A stretch of 64,000 bases of DNA from PALSA-660 sp036508875. GTDB lineage: Bacteria > Actinomycetota > Coriobacteriia > Anaerosomatales > PALSA-660. The notes beneath the pieces are model-generated. The model searched no databases. It was given only the letters and a program-made list of their open reading frames with translations, and was not told the origin of the DNA. This document shows positions 25,111 to 33,595 of this stretch, piece after piece. The stretch is from NCBI GenBank assembly GCA_036508875.1, contig DATCGP010000012.1, positions 1 through 64,000 of the forward strand, in the 5' to 3' direction. A program made the translations under genes and the position numbers. The number at the start of each line of letters is the position of its first letter. The first letter of the stretch is position 1.

Positions 25111-26168
25111 GCGACCGGCCCCTCGGGGCGGTTGTCGGAGGGCGAGGTCGGCGGGGCGGTGGGGTTCGCGACCGGTGCATGCACGGGCCGGCCGCGCCGC
25201 ATGAGCCGACGCACGATCCACACGATGAGCCAGACCGGCAGGCCCACGAAGACGAGCAGGGCGAGCACCGGCCCGAGCATCACGATCAGATCGTTCATCG
25301 TGCCCACGAATGCGCGGAAGGCGTCGGTGAAAGCCTTCGCGATACCCCAGTCCGTGCCGCCGGCCGGGCTGATCAGCGGCGTGGGCTCAGTGAGTTCGAT
25401 GGTGACCGTGGCCATCGCGGCCTGGCGCTCGAGATAGGCGATCTGCGCCTGCATCGACTCGATGTCGCCCTGGACGCGGGTGAGCTCCTGTTCGATCGCG
25501 AGCATGTCGGAGACCTTTGTCGCCTTCGTGAACATCTGGCGCAACCGCGCCTGCTCCGTCTTTAGGTTGCCTATCCGAGCCTGCATGTCGACATGCTGCT
25601 GCGTCACGTCGTCGGCGCTCTCCGACTGATACAGCACCGTGCCCAGTTTGGCGGCGTCCGCGATGAACGACTGGTACGTATCAGCGGGCACGCGGACGGT
25701 AACGAATGCGCGGAGCGGGACCGATGAGGCCGATGAACCCGACGAAGGGTTCGTGTCGGTCGCAAGCGGATACACCGGCTGGTCGACCGAGGTCGACACC
25801 TGCATCGCCGTGATGTCGCCGCGGTCTTGCGTGGTGAGGTCCCGGATCTTGGTGAGCGCGGCCTGCACGTCGGTCGCTTCTATGCGCAGCGTCTTGTTCA
25901 CGACGACGAGCTTCTGGGTGGCGGGGACGAAAGCGGAGTTCGCGCTGTCCTTGGACGGGGTGGCGGAGGGCACGCTCATCTCGCCGCTCACGCCGGAGTC
26001 CGGTATCCCTAGGCTAGGGGCGGCCACGCCCGCGGAACCTGCCGTCGTCGTGCTCTGGTCGGAGGCGCTGCGCGAGCAGCCGTTCGCGAAAGCGACGATC
26101 GCGATGGCCGCGAAGATCGCCATGGCCAGCGCCCATGTGCGGTGCCTGGGTTCCTGCATCGTGCTCAC
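25107..26168 (-). CDS. DUF4349 domain-containing membrane-anchored protein
   Basis: The 353-residue protein starts with a signal or lipoprotein-type segment ending AFANGC (Cys near residue 31, a weak lipobox). A Ser/Thr-rich linker precedes the DUF4349 domain, with LVVVNKTLRIEATDVQAALTKI, FVTVRVPADTYQSFI and a predicted coiled coil around LEQELTRVQGDIESMQAQIAYLERQ (cited in part). A C-terminal membrane helix (about residues 295-320) and a basic tail end it. Family members are cell-envelope proteins of unknown function. The GTG at 26168 has GAAGGGA only two bases away, so the ATG three codons later may be the real start. Confidence 0.82.
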   Translation of the reverse strand: MSTMQEPRHRTWALAMAIFAAIAIVAFANGCSRSASDQSTTTAGSAGVAAPSLGIPDSGVSGEMSVPSATPSKDSANSAFVPATQKLVVVNKTLRIEATDVQAALTKIRDLTTQDRGDITAMQVSTSVDQPVYPLATDTNPSSGSSASSVPLRAFVTVRVPADTYQSFIADAAKLGTVLYQSESADDVTQQHVDMQARIGNLKTEQARLRQMFTKATKVSDMLAIEQELTRVQGDIESMQAQIAYLERQAAMATVTIELTEPTPLISPAGGTDWGIAKAFTDAFRAFVGTMNDLIVMLGPVLALLVFVGLPVWLIVWIVRRLMRRGRPVHAPVANPTAPPTSPSDNRPEGPVA

Positions 26169-26230
26169 GGTCCCTTCGCTTCGGGGCGGCCCGCCGGCCT
26201 GTCGCCGCCCACTGAATACTGTCCCCCGAA

Positions 26231-26267
26231 AACAGCGAACGCCCGTCGCGGGCGCGAGCGGGCGTTC
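26231..26267 (-). terminator. Terminator of the 54-residue membrane protein gene
   Basis: GAACGCCCG at 26237-26245 pairs with CGGGCGTTC at 26259-26267, with an inner TCGC/GCGA stem. On the minus strand it is followed by GCTGTTTTC, a short T-run, so it is oriented to stop transcription of the small gene before DUF4349. Confidence 0.65.
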
Positions 26268-26291
26268 GGCACAGGTGAGCGAAAGGTTGGA

Positions 26292-26456
26292 TCAGTCCTT
26301 GTGCTGCTCCTTCTGAGAGCGAGCCGCCTCGGAGCGCTTGAACGCGCGAGCAGCATAGATGCTGCCTGCTATTCCGATCGCACACACGACGAAGAAGGCG
26401 AGGATCAAGGTGTTGGTAACCGACATGGCCAGAAACGAGCCAAACACGTCATACAT
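26292..26456 (-). CDS. Small single-helix membrane protein, unknown function
   Basis: This 54-residue protein has one long hydrophobic helix (about residues 9-36) and a basic, polar tail (FKRSEAARSQKEQHKD). No family is recognised. The start is well supported: GGAGGTGA lies eight bases before the ATG. It also has a good promoter and its own terminator, so it is very likely a real, separately transcribed gene. It is divergent from mraZ across a gap of about 390 bases. A link to division or envelope work is only suggested by position. Confidence 0.7.
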   Translation of the reverse strand: MYDVFGSFLAMSVTNTLILAFFVVCAIGIAGSIYAARAFKRSEAARSQKEQHKD

Positions 26457-26508
26457 CCGTTCGTTCACCTCCAACAACGCTTGTGCGGACGAGTCCCGTT
26501 CGCACTCG

Positions 26509-26537
26509 ATTGTACCGATGACCCACCGCAGCAGCAA
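26509..26537 (-). promoter_or_regulatory. Promoter of the 54-residue membrane protein gene
   Basis: On the minus strand TTGCTG (26537-26532) and TACAAT (26514-26509) are separated by 17 bases, a near-consensus sigma-70 promoter. The transcript would start about 45 bases before the ATG. Confidence 0.65.
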
Positions 26538-26731
26538 GCCGCGGCGGTGCCTTCTGCCCGTTCATTTCGCTGTCAAGGAGCGGTTCCCTGCATGGCCGTC
26601 CAAACACCTTCGACGCGGGGTTGCGGGCGACAGTTCACGCGGCGTCGACAGATGGGGCCGCATCGTTCGATCCCGTTCCCGGGATCGGGCCTTGCGAGGG
26701 CGGCATTCGCCGGCTTCGAGGCCTATTTGTG

Positions 26732-26760
26732 TTGCAAAGTGGGATGTGGTGGGATAGAGT
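26732..26760 (+). promoter_or_regulatory. mraZ / dcw cluster promoter
   Basis: TTGCAA at 26732-26737 and TAGAGT at 26755-26760 are separated by 17 bases. The transcript would begin about 80 bases before mraZ. The rest of the 26457-26848 gap holds the divergent promoter and nothing else I recognise. Confidence 0.7.
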
Positions 26761-26763
26761 GGC
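26739..26763 (+). promoter_or_regulatory. MraZ operator: three GTGGG-type boxes at 10-base spacing
   Basis: GTGGG at 26739, GTGGG at 26749 and GTGGC at 26759 repeat with exactly five-base spacers, so all lie on one face of the helix. MraZ is known to bind TGGGN5 direct repeats in front of its own gene. Here they fill the spacer and overlap the -10, which fits repression by blocking RNA polymerase. Confidence 0.75.
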
Positions 26764-26848
26764 ATCCAAGGAGAGCGCCGCGGGCGGGCGCCCACCGGAG
26801 CGGACGGGACAGCCCACGAAGTGGGCGACATGAGGCGGGGAGTGGCGG

Positions 26849-27283
26849 GTGTTCCTCGGGGAGTTCCAGCACACGGTCGACGCGAAAGGCAGGGTCTCGC
26901 TCCCGCGCAAGCACCGGGACGAGATCGGCTCTCGCGTGGTCGTGACGCAGGGGCTCGACAAGTGCCTCTACGTGTTCTCGCCTGACGGATACCACGACTT
27001 CGTCCGCGAGGTCCTCGGGAACAGCAGCCTAGGCCATGAGGCCCGGGCGGTGCAGCGCCATTTCATCGCGGGCGCGTCCGAGGTCGACGTGGACGCGGCA
27101 GGACGGATCGCCATCAGCCCCGCGCTGAGGAAGTTCGGCGCGATCTCGCGAGACGTGATCATCGCGGGCGTCGCCGACCATGTCGAGATCTGGGACGTGG
27201 AGCGGTGGTCCGCTTACCAGGAGACCAACCTGTCGACCATCGAGGATGCCGCGGACAAGCTCGCTACACGCGGCATCCTCTAG
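26849..27283 (+). CDS. mraZ: Transcriptional regulator MraZ
   Basis: MraZ is the AbrB-fold regulator at the head of the dcw cluster. The 144-residue protein has two tandem SpoVT/AbrB-like repeats, beginning with the typical MFLGEFQHTVDAKGRVSLP and, in the second, ASEVDVDAAGRIAIS. Each repeat has the conserved D-x-x-GR turn used in DNA binding. GTG at 26849 follows a GGGGAG-rich leader. Likely autoregulated through the boxes in its promoter. Confidence 0.96.
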   Translation: MFLGEFQHTVDAKGRVSLPRKHRDEIGSRVVVTQGLDKCLYVFSPDGYHDFVREVLGNSSLGHEARAVQRHFIAGASEVDVDAAGRIAISPALRKFGAISRDVIIAGVADHVEIWDVERWSAYQETNLSTIEDAADKLATRGIL

Positions 27284-27288
27284 CGACC

Positions 27289-28227
27289 TTGACAACGGAA
27301 TACCGGCATACCCCGGTCTTGCTGGCCGAGGTCACGCACCAATTGTCACCGCACCCAGGCTCCATCATCGTCGACGCCACGCTCGGTGGCGGAGGTCACG
27401 CCGCAAAGATCGCAGCGGCGATAGCGCCCGATGGTCTCCTCATCGGGATCGACCAGGATGATGCAGCTCTCGCAGCAGCAACCGCACTACGCCTCGGCCA
27501 GCAGGCCATATTCCTCAAGGGCAATTTCGGGGACCTCGACCGCCTTCTGACGGAAGCGAAGGTCCCGTACGTCGACGGGTTCCTGTTCGATCTGGGTGTC
27601 TCGTCGCCTCAGCTGGACTTCGCCGAGCGCGGCTTCTCGTACCAGACCGACGCTCCGCTCGACATGAGGATGGATCCGAACGCGGGCGGCATCACAGCTG
27701 CAGACGTAGTCGATTCGTACCAGGAAGCAGACCTCGCCCGCGTGATACGGGACTACGGGGAAGAACGGTGGGCCTCGCGCATCGCAGCATTCATCGTAGC
27801 CGCGCGAGCCCGCCGCCCCGTCGCCACAACGTTCGACCTCGTCGACGTTATCAAGGCCGCCGTACCCGCGGCGGCGCGCAAGGATGGGCCGCACCCGGCC
27901 CGGCGCACGTTCCAGGCGCTGCGCATCGAGGTCAACCGCGAGCTGGAAGTCCTCGAGCAGGCGCTCGACGCGGCAGTCAGGTGGCTCGTTCCCGGCGGTC
28001 GGATCGTCGTGATCTCGTATCACTCCCTTGAGGACCGTGTCGTGAAGCAGTCGTTCGCGAAGCTGTCGCAGGGCTGTACGTGCCCGCCCGACCTGCCCGT
28101 CTGCGTATGTGACGCGAAGCCGGTACTCCGAGTGCTCACCCGCAGGGCGATCACGCCCTCAGCGGACGAAGTGGAGCGCAACCCGAGGTCGCGCAGCGCG
28201 AAGCTGCGGGCCGCGGAGAAGATGTAG
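27289..28227 (+). CDS. rsmH: 16S rRNA (cytosine-1402-N4)-methyltransferase
   Basis: RsmH (MraW) methylates C1402 in the decoding centre of 16S rRNA. The 312-residue protein begins TTEYRHTPVLLAEV, has the SAM-binding DATLGGGGHAA, FLFDLGVSSPQLD, and the late ISYHSLEDRVVKQ and NPRSRSAKLRAAE motifs. The TTG at 27289 fits the family N-terminus and lies five bases after mraZ. Its ribosome site is poor, so it may depend on coupling to mraZ translation. Confidence 0.96.
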   Translation: MTTEYRHTPVLLAEVTHQLSPHPGSIIVDATLGGGGHAAKIAAAIAPDGLLIGIDQDDAALAAATALRLGQQAIFLKGNFGDLDRLLTEAKVPYVDGFLFDLGVSSPQLDFAERGFSYQTDAPLDMRMDPNAGGITAADVVDSYQEADLARVIRDYGEERWASRIAAFIVAARARRPVATTFDLVDVIKAAVPAAARKDGPHPARRTFQALRIEVNRELEVLEQALDAAVRWLVPGGRIVVISYHSLEDRVVKQSFAKLSQGCTCPPDLPVCVCDAKPVLRVLTRRAITPSADEVERNPRSRSAKLRAAEKM

Positions 28228-28290
28228 GCGTCAGCAGGTGAGGCCGTGCCCGCGGGTGCGGCCCCGATGAGAGAGGGGGGTGGCGAGAAG

Positions 28291-28896
28291 ATGGGCATGC
28301 CGGCACGCAGGATCGAAGCCAATCCCTTCGAGCATCGCGGCAACCACCTCCGTCTCGTCACGACACCCCCGGCCCCCGCGCCAGCGGGGAAGCGGCCGAC
28401 GCGAACTGTCAAGCCCAAGACGTCGGCCAAGGCCATCGCGGCGACCCGTGCGCGCAACCGCGCAGCAGAAGCCAGGGCCAAGGCGGCCTTCATGACCTTC
28501 CTCGCCGTCTTCGTCTTCGCCGTGGCACTGGGCAGCGCGCGCGTGACGCTGCTCGTGCAGGCCTCCGAGGCGAGCATCGTCCAGAGCAGGATCCAGGCTG
28601 ACATCAAGACGCAGCGCGCTGAGGTGGACCAGCTCCAGGAGGACAAGAGCGCACTTTCGACGCCGTCCCGCATCGCCGGGATCGCCTCCACGTCGATGGG
28701 CATGGGTGAGCCTGCTGCGGTCCGCTACATCACATTGCCGGACTCGGCCACCACCGCATCTCAGGGCGCAGGCACAGCCACTTCCGCAGCCCCCCAAGAC
28801 ACCATCGGGCGTCTGTTCAGTGCGCTCGTGGAACTCTCAGCGGGCGAGGCCCAGTCCCTGCTCGTCGGCGACGTCGGCCTTGCGGGGTCGCGCTAG
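28291..28896 (+). CDS. ftsL: FtsL-like cell division protein
   Basis: This bitopic membrane protein sits in the ftsL slot between rsmH and ftsI. Of 201 residues, the first 65 are cytoplasmic, basic and alanine-rich, residues about 66-90 form the membrane helix, and a coiled-coil-like stretch follows (QSRIQADIKTQRAEVDQLQE). The short SRIAGIASTSMGMGEP motif that ends FtsL/DivIC ectodomains comes next, then a Ser/Thr/Ala-rich extension. FtsL proteins are usually shorter (about 100-130), so both the N- and C-terminal extensions are unusual. I chose the ATG at 28291 behind GAGGGGGGTGG. GTG at 28246 and ATG at 28267 are alternatives. Confidence 0.8.
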   Translation: MGMPARRIEANPFEHRGNHLRLVTTPPAPAPAGKRPTRTVKPKTSAKAIAATRARNRAAEARAKAAFMTFLAVFVFAVALGSARVTLLVQASEASIVQSRIQADIKTQRAEVDQLQEDKSALSTPSRIAGIASTSMGMGEPAAVRYITLPDSATTASQGAGTATSAAPQDTIGRLFSALVELSAGEAQSLLVGDVGLAGSR

Positions 28897-28899
28897 CCG

Positions 28900-30732
28900 A
28901 TGGCGCCGCGCACCCGACAGGGTGGGGGAACGGGTCGAGGCCCGCGCCGCCACCCTTCAGCGATGAGGTCGCGGTTTCTCGTCGTGCTCATGATCGCCCT
29001 TCTCGCGGTCGTCGCCGGTCGTCTCGTCTGGATCCAGGTGGTACAGGCGTCCGAGCTGGCGCAGATGGCACAGCGCCAGCGCACGCGCGACATCGTGCTC
29101 CCGGCGCGGCGCGGCTCGATCCTGGACCGTGATGGGCAGGAGCTCGCTGTCACCAATGACGCGAAGACCATCTTCGCGGACCCGCGCGAGATCGTCGACG
29201 CGACGGCCACTGCCTCGGCGATAGCCAAGGTCACAGGCGGTTCCGCGAAGGACTACCTTGCGAGGTTCCAGCGCGGAGGGTCGTTCGCCTACATAGAGCG
29301 CAAGCTTGACCTGGCAACCGCTGCCGAGCTCATGAAGCTCGACCTCGCCGGCATCTACCAGCAGGACGACTCCCGACGCGCCTATCCGGGCGGGAACCTC
29401 GCATGTCAGGTGCTCGGCTTCGTCGGGGTCGATGACAAGGGTCTCGAGGGCATCGAGAAGCAGTACGACAGCACGCTGGCCGGCACTCCCGGCCGCAGCG
29501 TGGCCGAACGCGACCGCCAAGGCCGCGTGTTCCCGGGCGGTGTCATCAGCATCCAGGAACCGGTCGACGGCCAGAACGTCTTCCTGACCATCGACAAGGA
29601 CATCCAGTACAAGGCGCAGGCGGAGCTCGCCGCCGCGGTGAAGCAGTTCGGGGCGAAGGGCGGCTCGGTCATCGTCATGGACCCGACCAATGGCGAGATC
29701 CTGGCCATGGCATCGACGCCGTACTTCGATCCGAACGACTACGGATCGGCTTCGGCGAGCGCGAAGAAGAACAAGGCGATCACCGACACCTACGAGCCAG
29801 GTTCGACCGCCAAAGCCATGACCGCAGCCGCCTCGATCGACGCCGGCCTGTTCACCCCTTCGAGCATGTTCCACCTGCCGTCGACTCTGAAGATAGGCGG
29901 CCGGACCATCCATGAAGCCCACGCCCGCGGCGCGGTCGACTACTCGCTCACACAGATAGTCACGAAGTCCAGCAACGTCGGCGCGGTGAAGATCGGCCAG
30001 GCGCTCGGCAAGGTGCGGCTCGCCGACTACTTCGCAAGGTTCGGTCTGAGCCAGCGCACCGGCGTGGACTACCCGGGCGAGGCCAAGGGCTCGATGCCCT
30101 CCGTCGACCAGATGTCCGCCTCGAGCATGGGCAACCTGCCGTTCGGGCAGGGGCTGTCGGTGACTCCGCTGCAGCTCGCGCGTGCCCTGAGCGCCATAGC
30201 AAACGGAGGCACGCTGGTCACGCCGCACTTCCTGTACCAGCAGGCGTCGGTCCCCGCGACGTTCCACGCGTACCCCGAGCCGATCATCTCGAAAGAGGCG
30301 GCATCCGACACGGTCCGCATGCTCACCGACGTGGTCCGCGACGGTACCGGCACCGCAGCCAAGGTCCGCGGCTACGAAGTCGCGGGCAAGACCGGTACCG
30401 CCCAGATCGCCAGGCCGGACGGCCGGGGCTACATGGGCGGCGGCGCCTATATAGCGTCGTTCGCGGGGTTCCTACCGGCCGGCGCACCGAAGGTGCTCAT
30501 CGTCATCACCATCGACCGTCCTTCGAGCGGACTCTTCGGCGGCACCGTGGCGGCGCCGGCGTTCTCGCGGCTGGCGACCTTCTGTGTGGCTCACCTCCGG
30601 ATCGCTCCCGCCGCTTCCGTGGGATCGCTGATGACGAACGCGACGACCGGGGGAGCTGCGGGTAACGGTCCCGGTACGGGCGCGACGGATGAGTCCTCGA
30701 CGGTGCTAGAGTCGAACACCCCAGGTCAGTGA
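28900..30732 (+). CDS. ftsI: Division-specific transpeptidase FtsI (class B PBP3)
   Basis: FtsI cross-links septal peptidoglycan. The 610-residue class B penicillin-binding protein has an N-terminal anchor (about residues 22-45), the dimerisation/pedestal domain starting RRGSILDRDGQELAV, and the transpeptidase domain with Ser302-Thr-Ala-Lys305, Ser357-Ser-Asn359 and Lys497-Thr-Gly499. A Gly/Thr/Ala-rich tail of about 35 residues ends it. The start lies three bases after ftsL. No PASTA repeats are present, so it is the FtsI type rather than the SpoVD/PBP2x type. Confidence 0.96.
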   Translation: MAPRTRQGGGTGRGPRRHPSAMRSRFLVVLMIALLAVVAGRLVWIQVVQASELAQMAQRQRTRDIVLPARRGSILDRDGQELAVTNDAKTIFADPREIVDATATASAIAKVTGGSAKDYLARFQRGGSFAYIERKLDLATAAELMKLDLAGIYQQDDSRRAYPGGNLACQVLGFVGVDDKGLEGIEKQYDSTLAGTPGRSVAERDRQGRVFPGGVISIQEPVDGQNVFLTIDKDIQYKAQAELAAAVKQFGAKGGSVIVMDPTNGEILAMASTPYFDPNDYGSASASAKKNKAITDTYEPGSTAKAMTAAASIDAGLFTPSSMFHLPSTLKIGGRTIHEAHARGAVDYSLTQIVTKSSNVGAVKIGQALGKVRLADYFARFGLSQRTGVDYPGEAKGSMPSVDQMSASSMGNLPFGQGLSVTPLQLARALSAIANGGTLVTPHFLYQQASVPATFHAYPEPIISKEAASDTVRMLTDVVRDGTGTAAKVRGYEVAGKTGTAQIARPDGRGYMGGGAYIASFAGFLPAGAPKVLIVITIDRPSSGLFGGTVAAPAFSRLATFCVAHLRIAPAASVGSLMTNATTGGAAGNGPGTGATDESSTVLESNTPGQ

Positions 30733-30737
30733 GGACG

Positions 30738-32189
30738 ATGGACGCCGTGCGCCTTGCCGAGATACTCGACGACATCACGCGCGACGCCGCCGAGCCCGAC
30801 GTAGCCATCAGCGGCATCGCCTACAACTCCCGGTCGGTGCGACCGGGAGACGCTTTCTTCTGCATCGCCGGCTTCGAGCGTGACGGGCACGATTTCGCCG
30901 CCGACGCCGAGGCACGCGGCGCGTGCGCGATCGTTGCGGAGCGCGCTGTGCCGGGAGTCCGGATACCAGTGGTGATCGTCCCGGACACGCGTCGGGCCTT
31001 GGCGGTGGCGTCGTCCCGCTTCTTCGGACACCCCTCCTCGGACATGCGCGTCGTCGGGATCACGGGGACGAACGGCAAGACGACCACGACCTACGTGCTC
31101 GACTCGGTGCTGCGCGCGGCCGGCTTCCTCACGGGGGTCATCGGGACGATCGAGACCCGTATCGGCGGTGCGCGTGAGCCGGCCTCTCGGACCACCCCGG
31201 AGTCGCGCGACCTGCAGGAGACGCTGTCGCGGATGCGGGTCGCGTGTGTGACCGCCGTGTCGATGGAGGTCTCCTCCCACGCGGTCGACCTGCATCGCGT
31301 GGACGGGGTCGAGTTCGCCGTCGTCGCCTTCACGAACCTGTCGCAGGACCACCTGGACTACCACGCGACGATGGAGGAGTACTTCAGCGTCAAGGCCCGT
31401 TTCATGGGCTGCGTGCCTATCGAGCGCCGTGTGGTCAACGTCGACGACGACCACGGAGTCCTCATCGCGGACACTCTCGGGGCCCACTGGCAGGTCGGGA
31501 CGTCGGCTCGGGCCAACGTGCGCGGCCAGGACATCGTCATGCAGGCCGCGTGCTGCCGCTTCCGGCTGATCACTCCGGAGGGCGAGGCCCACGTCGTGCT
31601 GCCGCTCGCGGGCGCCTTCAACGTCTCGAACGCTCTGGTCGCCGCAGGGTGCGGGCTGGCCCTCGGGCTGCCGCTGCAGACGATAGTGGCGGGCCTGGAG
31701 AACGCGCCGCAGGTTCCTGGTCGTCTCGAACGCATCGACGAAGGGCAGGACTTCGCGGTCCTGGTCGACTACGCCCACACCCCGGACGGTCTGGCGAACG
31801 CGATAGCCGCGGTCCGCGATGCGACGAGGGGCCGCGTCATCACCGTGTTCGGCTGCGGCGGCGATCGGGATCCCGACAAGCGCGCCTTGATGGGCCAGGT
31901 GGCGGGTTCGTCCTCCGATATCGTGGTGCTGACGAGTGACAATCCGCGAAGCGAGGACCCGGTCGGCATCATCCTGCAGGTGGAGGACGGACTCGACGGG
32001 ACCGCGGCACGCCGCTATGTCGAGGTGGACCGGCGCGCCGCCATCGCCTTCGCGCTGAGCCTCGCCGTGTCCGACGACACCGTGCTCGTCGCGGGTAAAG
32101 GACACGAGGACTACCAGATATTCGCCGACCGGACGATCCACTTCGACGATCGCGAGATCGCACGAGAGGAGCTGAGGCGGTCATGGTGA
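30738..32189 (+). CDS. murE: UDP-MurNAc-tripeptide synthetase, meso-diaminopimelate adding
   Basis: MurE adds the third stem-peptide residue. The 483-residue ligase has the P-loop GITGTNGKTTTT, the SMEVSSHAVDLHR motif and the carbamylated-lysine region. The C-terminal specificity motif DNPRSEDP is the DNPR form seen in meso-diaminopimelate ligases, so a DAP-type wall is expected. GTG at 30729 overlaps the ftsI stop and is a possible start. The ATG at 30738 fits the family N-terminus. The end overlaps murF by seven bases. Confidence 0.95.
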   Translation: MDAVRLAEILDDITRDAAEPDVAISGIAYNSRSVRPGDAFFCIAGFERDGHDFAADAEARGACAIVAERAVPGVRIPVVIVPDTRRALAVASSRFFGHPSSDMRVVGITGTNGKTTTTYVLDSVLRAAGFLTGVIGTIETRIGGAREPASRTTPESRDLQETLSRMRVACVTAVSMEVSSHAVDLHRVDGVEFAVVAFTNLSQDHLDYHATMEEYFSVKARFMGCVPIERRVVNVDDDHGVLIADTLGAHWQVGTSARANVRGQDIVMQAACCRFRLITPEGEAHVVLPLAGAFNVSNALVAAGCGLALGLPLQTIVAGLENAPQVPGRLERIDEGQDFAVLVDYAHTPDGLANAIAAVRDATRGRVITVFGCGGDRDPDKRALMGQVAGSSSDIVVLTSDNPRSEDPVGIILQVEDGLDGTAARRYVEVDRRAAIAFALSLAVSDDTVLVAGKGHEDYQIFADRTIHFDDREIAREELRRSW

Positions 32190-33595
32190 CGATGCCGGCT
32201 GCCTACCTCGCCGAGATCGTGGGCGGTGAGGTCGTGGCGGGCCCACCCGAGGCAGTCCTTCGTGGAGCGGAGATCGATTCGCGCCAGCTCGTCCCCGGGA
32301 TGGCGTTCTTCGCGCTGCCGGGCGAACGTACCGATGGGCACGCACACGTCGAGGCGGCGGCTCGTGCGGGCGCGCGTGTGGTCGTCGTCTCCAGGTTCGA
32401 CGAGTCCATCGCGCCGCAATTGGGCAAGCCCGGCACGCCGCAGATCGCCGTCGTCCTGGTGCCGGATGTCGCCGAGGCGCTCCGAGCGCTTGCGGTCCAT
32501 CACCGGGGAACCCTGCGCTGCACCGTCGTGGGGATCACCGGGTCCACAGGGAAGACGAGCACGAAGGACTTCCTGGTCGCCGCACTGGGTGAGGGCTGTT
32601 CATGTGTGGCGACGGTCGGGAATCGCAACAACGAGCTCGGAGTGCCGCTCACGGTGTTCCGCGCCGGCCCCAGGACAGACGTGTTGATCGTCGAGATGGG
32701 GATGCGCGGCGAAGGCCAGATCGCGCGCCTGTGCGAGATCGCGCGTCCCTCGGTCGGGATCGTGACGAACATCGGCCAGACACACATGGAACTTCTTGGC
32801 TCGGAGGACGCGATCGCGCGCGCGAAGGGCGAGCTGGTGGAGTGCGTTCCGGCTGACGGCCGGGTCTTCCTGAACGGGGACGACGTCTGGTCGCGCTCGT
32901 TGGCGGAGCGCGCTTCAGCACCGATCACGTGGTACGGGATGGGGGAGGCCGCGGACGTGCGCGCCAGCGACGTTTCGGTGGATGATCTGGGGAGGCCGTC
33001 CTTCACGCTCTCCGCGGGCGGGGAGGACTGCCGGGTCACCTTGCCGGTCCCCGGGCGGCATCATGCGTACACCTCGGCGGCAGCCGCGGCAACCGCGCTG
33101 TACCTGGGCGTCTCCTTGGAGCAGATCGCGTCGCGGCTGGCGGATGTGCGGGTCAGTGGCATGCGCATGCAGGTGTTCGTCGCGGCGAACGGCGTCACCA
33201 TCATCAACGACGCCTACAATGCGAGCCCGACTTCGATGCGCGCCGCGGTCGCCACTCTAGCGGACATGACCTCGCACGGCGCGCGCATCGCGGTGCTCGG
33301 TGACATGGCCGAGCTGGGGTCGCTCACGGAGCTCGCGCACTTCCGTCTCGGCGAAGAGATCGCCAGGTCAGGGATCGAGACGCTCGTGACCGCGGGACCA
33401 AGGGCCTCGCGCATCGCCGAAGGCGCTCTCGCAGCCGGCATGCCTGATCGTTCGGTCCGGCCGTGCGCCAACGTCGATGAGGCCTCGGAAGTCCTCGACG
33501 ACCTGCTTCGCGCGGGGGATATCGTCCTGGTGAAAGCGTCCCGCTCGATGGGTCTCGAGCGGATCGTCGAGAGGATACTGGCGACAGATGCCTAG
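32183..33595 (+). CDS. murF: UDP-MurNAc-tripeptide:D-Ala-D-Ala ligase
   Basis: MurF adds D-alanyl-D-alanine to complete the UDP-MurNAc-pentapeptide. The 470-residue protein has an N-terminal UDP-binding domain, the ATP loop GITGSTGKTSTKDF, NRNNELGVPLTVF and the C-terminal NDAYNASPTSMRAAV segment characteristic of MurF. The start overlaps murE and the end overlaps mraY by eight bases. This tight coupling runs through most of the dcw cluster. Confidence 0.96.
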   Translation: MVTMPAAYLAEIVGGEVVAGPPEAVLRGAEIDSRQLVPGMAFFALPGERTDGHAHVEAAARAGARVVVVSRFDESIAPQLGKPGTPQIAVVLVPDVAEALRALAVHHRGTLRCTVVGITGSTGKTSTKDFLVAALGEGCSCVATVGNRNNELGVPLTVFRAGPRTDVLIVEMGMRGEGQIARLCEIARPSVGIVTNIGQTHMELLGSEDAIARAKGELVECVPADGRVFLNGDDVWSRSLAERASAPITWYGMGEAADVRASDVSVDDLGRPSFTLSAGGEDCRVTLPVPGRHHAYTSAAAAATALYLGVSLEQIASRLADVRVSGMRMQVFVAANGVTIINDAYNASPTSMRAAVATLADMTSHGARIAVLGDMAELGSLTELAHFRLGEEIARSGIETLVTAGPRASRIAEGALAAGMPDRSVRPCANVDEASEVLDDLLRAGDIVLVKASRSMGLERIVERILATDA

